Source of the DNA: Chthoniobacter sp.
Lineage (GTDB): Bacteria > Verrucomicrobiota > Verrucomicrobiia > Chthoniobacterales > Chthoniobacteraceae
Assembly (NCBI GenBank): GCA_021414005.1
Contig: JAIOPH010000016.1
Span: 1-64,000 of the forward strand
DNA length: 64,000 bases
Direction: 5' to 3'
Both the position numbers and the translations under genes were made by a program. Shown in pieces: positions 9,202 through 17,679 of this stretch (the stretch's first letter is position 1; every line of letters starts with the position of its first letter). The notes under the pieces are model-generated. The model made no database searches. It worked only from the letters and a program-made list of their open reading frames with translations, and was not told the DNA's origin.

Positions 9202-9586
9202 ACTCCGGGATGGTCGTAGCGACCGCTGTTGTGGAACTCGACGCTAAGGGTGGGGCCCGATTTACCTCTGCGCCGGAGGCGAGCGCGGCGAGTTCGAGAT
9301 TGGTCTGCTCAGCCTTGGGGGCGACGAATTGCTTCGCCTCCAACACGAAGCAGCCGCGGCGGTAGAGGTCAATGCGGCCATCGGTGGTCAGGCCGGGGCC
9401 GGTGGGGATTTTGACGGGGAACTCGAAGGTGTAGCCGCTGGCGTGGTCATTGCCGGGACGCGGCACGCTGAGGAGATCGGCCAGCTCGGCGAGGAAGAGC
9501 TGGGCATTGGCGCGTTCGCTGGCGGCGGCATTCGCCCAGCGGGCGAGGAAGGCGTCGAGGGAGAATGGGATGTCAGCCGTGGCCAC
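9194..9586 (-). pseudogene. Truncated MmeI-like (type IIG) restriction-modification protein, N-terminal fragment
   Basis: The 130-residue frame opens with FLARWANAAASERANAQLFL and continues with ELADLLSVPRP and DGRIDLYRRGCFVLEAKQF. This matches the N-terminal domain of large fused DNA methyltransferase-endonucleases of the MmeI type. The D-x(9)-EAK pattern is the PD-(D/E)XK nuclease core. Intact members are roughly 900 residues or more; here the family match ends after about 95 residues and the frame runs through unrelated sequence to a stop. The methyltransferase and target-recognition parts are missing, so the fragment should not be a working restriction enzyme. It directly follows the L,D-transpeptidase fragment. 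Confidence 0.6.
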
Positions 9587-9881
9587 GGGCGCGGAGGATG
9601 CCGGGGTGGCGGGCGCGGGGCAAGGCGGATCGCCCTTTCCCCAACGCCCGGAGACGAGTCAGGCACGCCCGGCCGGGGCCATGAAGCGACACCGAGGGGC
9701 CGGGCGCGAGCTTCACCGCAAGCCGGACCGCATCCCCATTCGCCAGCCGGATGACCCCGTGGCTCGACGCGCGCCCGATCGTCTCCGGGCTTTCCGTTCC
9801 GCACAGGCCGATGCCTTTTTTGTTCAGCGCGACCCACAGCACCCCGGTGCCGTTGTTCTGGCAACCGTGCCCAGGTGCCAA
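9573..9881 (-). pseudogene. Degenerate L,D-transpeptidase (YkuD) C-terminal fragment
   Basis: The frame contains GVLWVALNKKGIGLCGTESP, then ETIGRASSHGVIRLANGDAV. These align by eye with the L,D-transpeptidase core, usually GV.WI.L...G.GIHGT.EP.KIG....SHGC.RL.N.DA. Two key positions are changed: the HGT histidine is Cys, and the catalytic Cys of SHGC is Val. A TGA lies in frame just upstream of the first TTG, so only about 65 residues of the domain remain. The product could not cross-link peptidoglycan by the known mechanism. The tail past PGPSVSLHGPG is unrelated low-complexity sequence overlapping the next fragment. Confidence 0.6.
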
Positions 9882-10160
9882 CCTGATTGGTCACTTGAAG
9901 CCGGATCCATTCATCAACCTGCGCCCAAATTCCTAATCAGCAACCGCCAGACGGGTGTGCACCGACAGTCTTTTTCGACCACTTGCGCAGGTCCAAAGTC
10001 ACCATGGTCAGACCGCAAACACCCTGCTCTCCACCCGAACGCGCCAAACGGCCGGCCACAAATGTCACAGCGATTCGTCGGAACTTTTCAGCCAAAAAAA
10101 CCCGGTCCGATCACGCCCCTCACCGTCGCACCTTAGCAACGGTCCAGATCGGGAATCCGA
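9882..10160. other. Intergenic region, no gene recognised
   Basis: No frame with a recognisable domain, RNA gene or repeat was found in these 279 bases. They separate the pseudogene cluster from the end of the PSCyt1 protein gene. The region may hold further decayed coding sequence, but nothing that can be named. Confidence 0.4.
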
Positions 10161-13142
10161 TCAATTCACGTAAGCCGCTTCGTTGGAGAAGAGCAGCGCC
10201 TGCGTGAAGGTTTCCCATGGGGTGAGCGGCTTGCGCTCGACGATGTCGCCTTCGTTTTGGATCGCGCGAGTGCCGCTGGCGTTCTTTTTGCCCTCCGCTT
10301 TCTTCGCCGCGACTCGCGCGGTGAGTTTGGGGTCGATGTTATAAACGCCGTCCTGCGAAGTTTTGGTTTCGCTGCCCACGAACTTCAGCGCCATTTGGAT
10401 TTCGGGCGGCTTCGGATTGCGCTGAAAGAGGACGCGGTAGAGGGCGATGACGCGGGCGAGATCGTCGCGGGCGGCGGCGACTTCCGGGCGCGCAACGACT
10501 CGGCGGGCCACGTCCACGGCCATCGGGCTGTTCATGAGGAAGAGCGCCTGCTGTGGAACGATACTGGTGGTGCGGCGGCTGTTGGTCATGTCCGGGTCGC
10601 TAAAGTCGAAGCTCTGCATTAACTCGGGCAGATTACCGCGGTCGATGTAGCCATAGACGGAGCGGCGGTAGCTGTAAGGCTCATCAGTCAGGTTGACCGG
10701 CTGGCCGCCAACGGTGGAATCAAGGCGACCGCTGATGGCGAGCAAGGAATCGCGCATCGCCTCGAAGTCGAGTCGGCGGATATTCGCGCGCCAGAGCAGG
10801 CGGTTTTGCGGATCAACGCCTTCATAGTGTCGGTTGCTATCGCTGCTGATCTGATAGACGCGAGAGAGCATGATCACCCGGTGAAGCTGCTTGATGGACC
10901 ATTCCTTCTCCATGAAATACCCCGCGAGATAGTCCAGCAGCTCGGGGTGCGAAGGCGGCTCGCTTTGCGTGCCGAGGTCGTCCGGCGTGGGCACGAAGCC
11001 TTCGCCGAAATGGTGCATCCAAACGCGATTCACGAGCACACGGGCCGTGAGCGGGTTGGCCTTGTTGGCGATGCAGTGGGCGAGATCGAGCCGCCCGCTG
11101 TGCTCTTTGGAAAACGGTGCCGCTCCTGCCGGCGAGAGCACTTCGAGAAAACGACGCGGGACGATTTCGCCGCGCGTCTCCTGCTGGCCACGAAGCAAAA
11201 CCGGCGAGTCCTTGGGTCTCGGCGCGTCGCCAATGGTCATGGCGCGCACCGGCGCGCCGGGAGGAGTGAGCAGAAGCTCGTTGATTTTCGCCGAATTGAG
11301 TCCCGCGCGTCCGGCAAACTTCCTCGGGCTGCGGTTGGCGAGATCGCGGAATTGCTCAGCGTTGAGCACTCCTCCGGCGGCCACGTCATAGGGCATCGAG
11401 AGGAGCTGTGCAGTGGCGGCATCGAAGCCCGCCGGCGGCATCGAACGCGCGGCGGCGGCGGCTTTGAAAAACTCGGGCGCGCGCCCCTGCACACTGGCGA
11501 AAAGTTTGTTGTAGATCGCGCTCACGTCATCGAGCGACTGCGGCCTGGCATCCTTGAGCGCGGCGAGCACCAGCGGATTCACCGTTGGGCGCGGCTTCCT
11601 GTCCTTGGCGTTGGACACGGGCGCGGCTGCGGCGGTGAATCTGGCGATCACGCCGGGCGCTTGCGCGGCGAAGTCTGCGGCATCCACTTCCATGAGCGCG
11701 ATGAAAGGCGCGAAAACGGGATCGTTCGAGCGGACCGTCTTGCCCACTTCCTGCGCGAGATCCGGATCGAGCCGGCGCTGCTTCAGCAGATCCAGACGGG
11801 CCTTCATGTCCGCGGCGTTGAAATCCTTTTTCTTTCGTCCGACCAGCAGGTAGCCGGTGGAGTCGGCGCGGAACTTCGCCGTGTCGTCGCTCAGCGCGCG
11901 GTAGTAGCTATCGCGCACATCCTGCTCCAGCAGGTCCAGACGACCGTGGAAATCGGTGAGCTGATCCAGCGGCGGCATCGCGATCACCGGGTGCTCAGTC
12001 GGCTCCACGGTGCTGGCGAAGACGCCGTGCAAGGCGTAATAATCCTTCGTCGGAATCGGGTCGAACTTGTGGTCGTGGCAGCGCGCGCAGGAGACCGTCA
12101 GACCGAGGAATCCCTTGCTCATCGTGTCGATGCGATCGTTGATCACATCGTTCATGCTCCTGAAGCGTTCGCCGACCGTGAGGAAGCCGAGCGCCGCGAG
12201 CCGGGAGTCGTCGGACGCGATGTCGGGGACCTGATCCGCGGCGAGCTGCTCGACGATGAACTGGTCGTAGGGCTTGTCGTCGTTGAAGGCCTTGATGACG
12301 TAGTCGCGATAGGTCCACGCGTAGGGCATGCGGTATTCCATGCGCCCGTTGTTGCCGCCGTCGCCGCCGATGGTGTCGGCGTAGCGCGCAGTATCCAGCC
12401 AGTAGCGGCCCCAGCGTTCGCCGTAGGCGGGCGAAGCCAGCAGGCGCTCCACTACTTTGGCGAAGGCCTGCGGCGATTCATCGGCCACGAAGTTGGTGAC
12501 ATCCTGCGGCGACGGCGGCAGCCCGGTGAGATCGTAGGTCGCGCGGCGGAGCAGCGCTTCCTTACTCGCATCGGGCGCGGGGACCATCTCCTTTTCTTCG
12601 AGCTTCGCGAGGATGAAGGTGTCCACGGGGGTCCGGCACCACCCGCGATTTTTCACGACGGGCTGAGTCGGCTTGGTGACGGGTTGATAGGCCCAGTGGT
12701 GGCGGGCCTTGTCGGTCAGCCCGGTGAGTCTGGTTTTCCCAGCGTCCTTGCGCGGATCAGGCGCGCCCATTTTCACCCACTCCGTGAGCGCGGCGATCTG
12801 CGCGTCGGTGAGCTTGCCGCCATCCTTGCTCGGCGGCATTTGCATATCCTTGTCCTGATAGTTCACGGCCTTGATCAGCGGACTCGCGGCGGGATCGCCG
12901 GGTTTGATCGCCGGACCGTCTTCGCCGCCCTTCAGCACGCCGTCGCGCGTGTCGAGGGTCAGGCCACCCTTCGACTTTCCTTTTTCGAGGCTGTGGCACT
13001 GGTAGCAGTTGTCCGCCAGAATCGGGCGGATCTTGCTTTCGAAAAATGCGGTCTCCTCTGCAGTCGGCTCAGCCGTGGCAGCACCAAGTGCGGGCGCGAC
13101 CAAGCCTGCGAGAGTGGCGATGGCAAACGGTCCGGCGCGCAT
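10161..13142 (-). CDS. PSCyt1 / DUF1549 / DUF1553 secreted cytochrome protein
   Basis: The 993-residue protein starts with a signal peptide (MRAGPFAIATLAGLVAPALG) and carries a planctomycete cytochrome C domain (PSCyt1) with heme motif CYQCH at residues 46-50. A DUF1549 (PSCyt2) domain follows, with a second CxxCH (SCARCHDHKFDPI) near residue 350, and a C-terminal DUF1553 (PSD1) domain (ARVLVNRVWMHHFGEGFVPTPDDLG). This architecture is typical of Planctomycetes and Verrucomicrobia, where it is exported and thought to act in carbon or sulfated polysaccharide metabolism; the exact reaction is not established. The stop of this gene is distal. Its ATG follows the upstream DUF1501 gene by only six bases, so the two form one operon. 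Confidence 0.92.
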   Translation of the reverse strand: MRAGPFAIATLAGLVAPALGAATAEPTAEETAFFESKIRPILADNCYQCHSLEKGKSKGGLTLDTRDGVLKGGEDGPAIKPGDPAASPLIKAVNYQDKDMQMPPSKDGGKLTDAQIAALTEWVKMGAPDPRKDAGKTRLTGLTDKARHHWAYQPVTKPTQPVVKNRGWCRTPVDTFILAKLEEKEMVPAPDASKEALLRRATYDLTGLPPSPQDVTNFVADESPQAFAKVVERLLASPAYGERWGRYWLDTARYADTIGGDGGNNGRMEYRMPYAWTYRDYVIKAFNDDKPYDQFIVEQLAADQVPDIASDDSRLAALGFLTVGERFRSMNDVINDRIDTMSKGFLGLTVSCARCHDHKFDPIPTKDYYALHGVFASTVEPTEHPVIAMPPLDQLTDFHGRLDLLEQDVRDSYYRALSDDTAKFRADSTGYLLVGRKKKDFNAADMKARLDLLKQRRLDPDLAQEVGKTVRSNDPVFAPFIALMEVDAADFAAQAPGVIARFTAAAAPVSNAKDRKPRPTVNPLVLAALKDARPQSLDDVSAIYNKLFASVQGRAPEFFKAAAAARSMPPAGFDAATAQLLSMPYDVAAGGVLNAEQFRDLANRSPRKFAGRAGLNSAKINELLLTPPGAPVRAMTIGDAPRPKDSPVLLRGQQETRGEIVPRRFLEVLSPAGAAPFSKEHSGRLDLAHCIANKANPLTARVLVNRVWMHHFGEGFVPTPDDLGTQSEPPSHPELLDYLAGYFMEKEWSIKQLHRVIMLSRVYQISSDSNRHYEGVDPQNRLLWRANIRRLDFEAMRDSLLAISGRLDSTVGGQPVNLTDEPYSYRRSVYGYIDRGNLPELMQSFDFSDPDMTNSRRTTSIVPQQALFLMNSPMAVDVARRVVARPEVAAARDDLARVIALYRVLFQRNPKPPEIQMALKFVGSETKTSQDGVYNIDPKLTARVAAKKAEGKKNASGTRAIQNEGDIVERKPLTPWETFTQALLFSNEAAYVN

Positions 13143-13148
13143 AGCGGC

Positions 13149-14579
13149 TTAGGCGATGAGGTCTTTGACGACTTCGCCGAAGTTATCCGTAAAGCGAAAG
13201 TCTCGACCGTTGTAACGGTAGGTGAGCTTTTTGTGGTCGAAGCCCAGCAGCGCCAGAATCGTGGCGTGGAAATCGTGGATGTGGACTTTGTTCTCCGCCG
13301 CCCGCGCGCCGAATTCATCCGTCGCGCCGTAGGTCGTCCCGCCCTTCACTCCGCCGCCAGCCATCCACGCCACCATCGCGCGTCCGTTGTGATCGCGCCC
13401 CGGCGATTCGTTGCCGTTGCGATCGCGCACCACGGTGCGGCCAAACTCGCCACCCCAGATCACCAGAGTCGAGTCGAGCAGCCCGCGCTGCTTCAAATCG
13501 CGGAGCAGCGCCGCTGCCGGTCCGTCCACCTCTCCGGCCTTGCGCGCGAGCGCGTCATCGAGCCGGTTGTGATGATCCCACCCGCCGGCGTTCACCTGCA
13601 CGAAGCGCACGCCACGTTCCACCAGCCGCCGCGCCACCAGCATCCGCGAACCGAGATCGCTCGTGCCATACATGGCCCGCGCGGACGTGGGTTCTTTGCT
13701 GATGTCGAAAGCCTCCGTCGCCTCCGTCTGCATCTTGAAAGCCATTTCAAAGGCCTCGATGCGCGCCTCGAGCTGCGCGTCCTTTTGCAGCGCCTGCGCG
13801 TGCATTTCATTGAGTTGATGCACCAGATCGAGCTGCCGCCGCTGCCGGTCCGGCGAGGTGAACTGATTACTGATATTCAACAGCACTTCATCCAGCTTCA
13901 TCTTCGGGCTGTAGTTCACGTTGCACCCTTGGAAAACGCCCGGCAGGAACGACGCCTGCCGCCACTCCGGCTTGCCGCCCAGCGTCACGAAGCCCGGCAT
14001 GTTCTGATTTTCCGTGCCGAGGCCGTACACCACCCACGAACCCATCGAAGGCTTCGGCAATTGAAGGGACCCGGTGTTCATAAACCGCTGCGCCACGTCG
14101 TGCGCCGGGATGTCCGTCCACAGCGAGCGGACGATCGCCATGTCGTCCACGCACTCACCGAGCTTTGGGAAAACGGAACTCACCGGGATGCCCGACTGAC
14201 CCATCGGCGTGAACTGGAACGGTGACCCAAACGCCACGCCTTGATGACCGGGGATCGTCTGCCCGTCAAACTTCGTCAGCTCCGTCTTGGGATCCCACGT
14301 ATCCACCTGCGACGGTCCGCCTTCGGCGAAAATGTGGATCACCGCCTTGGCCTTGGCCGGGAAATGAGGACCATGCGCCGCCAGCGGTTTCAACGCCGAG
14401 CCCGTCCCCGCCGCCTCCGCGCGCAGATCGAGACCGAGGATCGATGCCAGGCTCAGCGCCCCCATGCCCATGCCGGTGCGTTCGAGAAACTGGCGTCGGG
14501 TGAAGATCAGACTCTCCAGCGAAGGTGAATGTTCGCGGCGATATTTGTCCGAGCACGAGCAGGCAGGGTCAGGGTTCAT
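13149..14579 (-). CDS. DUF1501 family protein with Tat signal
   Basis: The protein belongs to DUF1501, a family related in fold to sulfatases and alkaline phosphatases. A twin-arginine motif TRRQFLERTGMG sits near residues 27-38 when translation starts at the second Met (14579, MNPDPACSCSDKY); an earlier ATG at 14624 would add 15 residues and put the motif less typically far in. Family motifs seen are HIFAEGGPSQVDTWDPK, GIPVSSVFPKLGE and VIWGGEFGRTVVRD. DUF1501 genes are regularly paired with PSCyt1/DUF1549/DUF1553 genes, as here, and the pair is presumably exported and used together. Substrate is unknown. Confidence 0.9.
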   Translation of the reverse strand: MNPDPACSCSDKYRREHSPSLESLIFTRRQFLERTGMGMGALSLASILGLDLRAEAAGTGSALKPLAAHGPHFPAKAKAVIHIFAEGGPSQVDTWDPKTELTKFDGQTIPGHQGVAFGSPFQFTPMGQSGIPVSSVFPKLGECVDDMAIVRSLWTDIPAHDVAQRFMNTGSLQLPKPSMGSWVVYGLGTENQNMPGFVTLGGKPEWRQASFLPGVFQGCNVNYSPKMKLDEVLLNISNQFTSPDRQRRQLDLVHQLNEMHAQALQKDAQLEARIEAFEMAFKMQTEATEAFDISKEPTSARAMYGTSDLGSRMLVARRLVERGVRFVQVNAGGWDHHNRLDDALARKAGEVDGPAAALLRDLKQRGLLDSTLVIWGGEFGRTVVRDRNGNESPGRDHNGRAMVAWMAGGGVKGGTTYGATDEFGARAAENKVHIHDFHATILALLGFDHKKLTYRYNGRDFRFTDNFGEVVKDLIA

Positions 14580-14656
14580 AGGGAGTGATGTGGTGAAAGT
14601 GCTACACAGAGCGAACAGCGGCAACTGCGGAAATTAGGAAAAGCCATTTTCGCGCC

Positions 14657-15454
14657 GTGGCTCGTTTCGCAAGTTTCCCCTACCCTTTCAGAATTCTGTC
14701 CGGCCTTCGCGCAGATCCGAGGCAGGCGCTCTGGTGTCACGTCAAACGCCGCTCTGCCCCCTCGCGGAACTCCGCCCGTTTTCACCCCGGGCGATCCCGG
14801 CACTTCAGCGCTTGGCTATTCCCGAAGAATCCACCCTTGCAGCTTGTCGCCCGTTTAGGGCGTGGATATTTCCGGCGTGTGATTGCCCGTTACAACCTCC
14901 GGCAGACGTTGCTCGCACTCGTCTCATTTTGCCTTGGTCTGTGCGCATTCATATCCGCCTGGTGGTTCTTCTCCTTCGCTTCGGGCCAACTGATACAGGC
15001 GTTCGGTGGGAGCACGACGCCGCTCCAACTCTCGCTGATTGGATGGGTGTGTTGTGCATTGATAGCGCTGACCGGCTGGCTTCGATGGAAAAGTGGCGGC
15101 GGTTACCACCACTTCCACGAGTCCGGCCTGATGCCCACGGGCGAACCGCATTCAGGCATCGCATGGGAAGCTCAACGGACTGCGAACCGAATTGGCGCGT
15201 GGTCATATTTGCTCGGTCAGATTTTTCTCGCCGGGCCGCTGCAAATCCTAGGTGCGTTCGACAAGCTGCGAATGCGGATTCCCGAGACACCCACTCTGGA
15301 AGCGGAGCTCCTCACATTCCACGATCAGCTTCGTGAAAAAAATCGGTGGCTTCCAATCTCGAATTTTTCCGGGCGTGAACAAGATGTCGCCTACCTGGTG
15401 AGGTTGGGCCTTGTGGATTTCAGCGAGCGCAAAGGAACGCTCAAGGCCCGCTGA
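14657..15454 (+). CDS. Membrane protein of unknown function
   Basis: I do not recognise this 265-residue protein. Two hydrophobic segments are clear: LLALVSFCLGLCAFISAWWF and LSLIGWVCCALIALTGWL. A third, weaker one is YLLGQIFLAGPLQILGAF. The C-terminal 60 residues are soluble and charged. The first 70 residues are basic and low-complexity, and the frame may really start at the GTG at 14879 (VIARYNLRQTLLAL), which would put the first membrane segment at the N-terminus. It stands alone between the divergent DUF1501 gene and the convergent proA. Confidence 0.55.
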   Translation: MARFASFPYPFRILSGLRADPRQALWCHVKRRSAPSRNSARFHPGRSRHFSAWLFPKNPPLQLVARLGRGYFRRVIARYNLRQTLLALVSFCLGLCAFISAWWFFSFASGQLIQAFGGSTTPLQLSLIGWVCCALIALTGWLRWKSGGGYHHFHESGLMPTGEPHSGIAWEAQRTANRIGAWSYLLGQIFLAGPLQILGAFDKLRMRIPETPTLEAELLTFHDQLREKNRWLPISNFSGREQDVAYLVRLGLVDFSERKGTLKAR

Positions 15455-15528
15455 AATCGAAATCCGCCGAACACCGTTTAGGGTCTTGCTCCTGCTGCTT
15501 CTGCTCGGAATTTAGATGCCGGAAGAAC

Positions 15529-16830
15529 TCACCCGCGGATCTGGCCGTTGCCGCGGAGCAGGTACTTGTAGGTGGTGAGTTCTTCGAGGCCCATGGGGCC
15601 GCGGGCGTGAAGTTTGTCGGTGGAGATTCCGATCTCGGCGCCGAAGCCGAATTCGCCGCCGTCGGTGAAGCGGGTGCTGGCGTTCCAATAGACGGTGGCG
15701 CTGTCCACTTCGGCGAGGAAGTGCGTGGCGGCGGCTTCGTCGGCGGTGATGATGCAGTCGCTGTGGTGCGAGCCGTTGGCCTCGATGTGGGCGATGGCTT
15801 CGTCGAGCGAGTCCACGGTCTTGATGGCGAGGATGAGGTCGAGGAATTCGGTGCGGTAGTCTTCGGGCTTTGCGGGCACGATGAGTGCGGAGTGCGGAGT
15901 GCGGAGTGCGGAATCCGATGCAGCAAGCGGTGACAGTGCGGCCAAGGCGAGATCGTCGCAGCGCAACTGGACTCCATTTTTCAAAAGCGCGCGGCCTGTG
16001 GTGGTGGCGAATTTTTCCAAGACTGCGGAATGCACGAGGACGGTCTCGATTGCGTTGCAGACGCCGGGGCGCTGGCACTTCGCATTGAGGATGAGGGACT
16101 CGGCCATCGCGAGGTCGGCGGCTTTGTCGACATACATGGCGCAGATGCCGTCGTAGTGCTTGATGACGGGCATGCGGGCGTGCTCGACGACGGTCTCGAT
16201 GAGGCCCTTGCCGCCGCGGGGGACGATGCAGTCGAGGAACTGATCCATGCCGCAGAGGATGCGGACGGCTTCGCGATCGGTGACGGGGATGAGGAGGATG
16301 GCGTCGGCAGGCAGGCCGGCGCGCGCGCAACCGCGGCTGAGGGCGGCGGCGATGGCGACGTTCGATGCGATGCTTTCGCTGCCGCCGCGGAGAATCGTCG
16401 CGTTGCCGGTCTTGAGGCAGAGGACGGCGGCGTCGCTGGTGACGTTTGGACGCGACTCATAGATGATGCCGATGACGCCGATGGGGACGCGCTTTTTCTC
16501 AATGTGGAGGCCGTTTGGGCGCGTCCAGTCGCGGATGATTTCGCCGACGGGATCGGGGAGGTCGGCGACTTGGCGGACGCCGTCGGCCATGGCGGCGAGG
16601 CGCTTGGGGTCGAGCTTGAGACGTTCGAGCATCGCGCCGGAAAGGCCATTGGCCTTCGCCTTTTCGAGGTCCTGCGCGTTGGCGGCGAGGATGGCGGATT
16701 CGGCAGCAAGGAGTTCATCGGCCATCGCGCGGATGCCGGCGTTCTTTTGCTCGGTGGTGCAAAGGCGGAGCTGGCGCGCGGCGACGCGGGCGCGCTTGCC
16801 GCAATCGAGGATTTGTTCGCTGAGAGTCAT
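15529..16830 (-). CDS. proA: Gamma-glutamyl phosphate reductase ProA
   Basis: ProA reduces gamma-glutamyl phosphate to glutamate semialdehyde with NADPH, the second step of proline synthesis. The 433-residue length fits the family, as do VPIGVIGIIYESRPNVTSDA, the catalytic-Cys motif RPGVCNAIET and the C-terminal FGFGAEIGISTDKLHARGP with GLEELTTYKY. The start ATG overlaps the stop of proB by four bases (ATGA), so the two are translated together. An oddity is a segment around residues 306-316 (DSALRTPHSAL) encoded by four perfect 7-base repeats in the plus strand; it lies in a region that varies in length between homologues, so activity is probably kept. Confidence 0.97.
   Translation of the reverse strand: MTLSEQILDCGKRARVAARQLRLCTTEQKNAGIRAMADELLAAESAILAANAQDLEKAKANGLSGAMLERLKLDPKRLAAMADGVRQVADLPDPVGEIIRDWTRPNGLHIEKKRVPIGVIGIIYESRPNVTSDAAVLCLKTGNATILRGGSESIASNVAIAAALSRGCARAGLPADAILLIPVTDREAVRILCGMDQFLDCIVPRGGKGLIETVVEHARMPVIKHYDGICAMYVDKAADLAMAESLILNAKCQRPGVCNAIETVLVHSAVLEKFATTTGRALLKNGVQLRCDDLALAALSPLAASDSALRTPHSALIVPAKPEDYRTEFLDLILAIKTVDSLDEAIAHIEANGSHHSDCIITADEAAATHFLAEVDSATVYWNASTRFTDGGEFGFGAEIGISTDKLHARGPMGLEELTTYKYLLRGNGQIRG
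15884..15911. repeat. Heptamer repeat (AGTGCGG x4) inside proA
   Basis: Four perfect tandem copies of AGTGCGG are read in frame on the minus strand as part of ProA. Four units of seven bases are 28 bases, so with the flanking bases the insert keeps the frame. Only one arm is present; no facing CCGCACT run was found nearby. Confidence 0.85.
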
Positions 16831-17600
16831 CGTTCTTTGGTGGACAAGAAGCGCGTGCCAACGGTTCGGCCAGCGACAATGCCGGGAATGCGCCCCGCTT
16901 TGCGTCCGCTGGCGATGTGCGTGGAAATGCCAGCATCCACCGCGAGCTTCACGGCCTGAAGTTTCGAGATCATCCCGCCGACGGAGAACTTACCCTTTTC
17001 CTGCCGCGCCAGCCGCGCCACGCCATCGACATCCTCGACCACGCGGACGATTTCGCCGCGTTCGTCGAGCAAGCCATCCACGCTCGTCAGCATGATGAGC
17101 AGGTCGGCTTCGACGAGCACGGCGACTTCGGCGGAGAGCTTGTCGTTGTCGCCAAATTTCAGTTCCTCGACGGCAACGGTGTCGTTCTCATTGATGATGG
17201 GAACGACGGTGCGGCGGGCGAAGAGGTGGGCGAGGGTGTTGCGGACGTTCTGATAGGCGGTCCGGCTGTCGAGGTCGCTGTAGGTCAGTAGGAGTTGGGC
17301 GACGTGGAGTCCGTGGGTGGTGAAATGGGCCGCGTAGTTCTGCATGAGCTTCGACTGCCCGATGGCCGCGCACGCCTGCCGCGCGGCGAGGTCTTCGGGC
17401 CGCGCTTTGAGCCCGAGCACGCCGAGCCCGGCGGCGACCGCCCCGCTGGAGACGATGACGCATTCGTGCCCGGCCTGGACGAGCCCGGCGACTTCGGCGG
17501 CGAGGCGCACAAACTGCCGCTCGTCGAGGCCGGTGCCGCGGGCGTTGGCGAGGATGCCGGAGCCGAATTTAACGACGATGCGTTTGGACGAAGTGGTCAT
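16827..17600 (-). CDS. proB: Glutamate 5-kinase ProB, short form without PUA domain
   Basis: ProB phosphorylates glutamate at the gamma position, the first and feedback-controlled step of proline synthesis. The amino-acid kinase motifs are visible: VVKFGSGILANARGTG at the N-terminus, VIVSSGAVAAGLGVLG, the VVPIINENDTVAVEELKFGDND segment that binds glutamate, and GKFSVGGMISKLQAVKLA. At 257 residues the protein lacks the C-terminal PUA domain of the E. coli type, a natural variant in many bacteria. It overlaps proA by four bases and is the first gene of the pair. Confidence 0.97.
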   Translation of the reverse strand: MTTSSKRIVVKFGSGILANARGTGLDERQFVRLAAEVAGLVQAGHECVIVSSGAVAAGLGVLGLKARPEDLAARQACAAIGQSKLMQNYAAHFTTHGLHVAQLLLTYSDLDSRTAYQNVRNTLAHLFARRTVVPIINENDTVAVEELKFGDNDKLSAEVAVLVEADLLIMLTSVDGLLDERGEIVRVVEDVDGVARLARQEKGKFSVGGMISKLQAVKLAVDAGISTHIASGRKAGRIPGIVAGRTVGTRFLSTKER

Positions 17601-17679
17601 GCAGGCGGCGAGCCTAGCGTGCGGGTCAAGAGGCGGCGCGAGCGGAGTGCCGCGAGGTGCGGCGCAGAAACCCCGAGAG

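Noticed and set aside
9388..9894. 168-codon minus-strand frame overlapping the two relics
   Set aside because: Low-complexity Pro/Arg translation; the overlapping frames show the recognisable family motifs instead.
10806..14225. 1,139-codon plus-strand frame opposite the PSCyt1 and DUF1501 genes
   Set aside because: The minus strand encodes two well-known families with heme and Tat motifs. The plus frame is an Arg/His-rich shadow.
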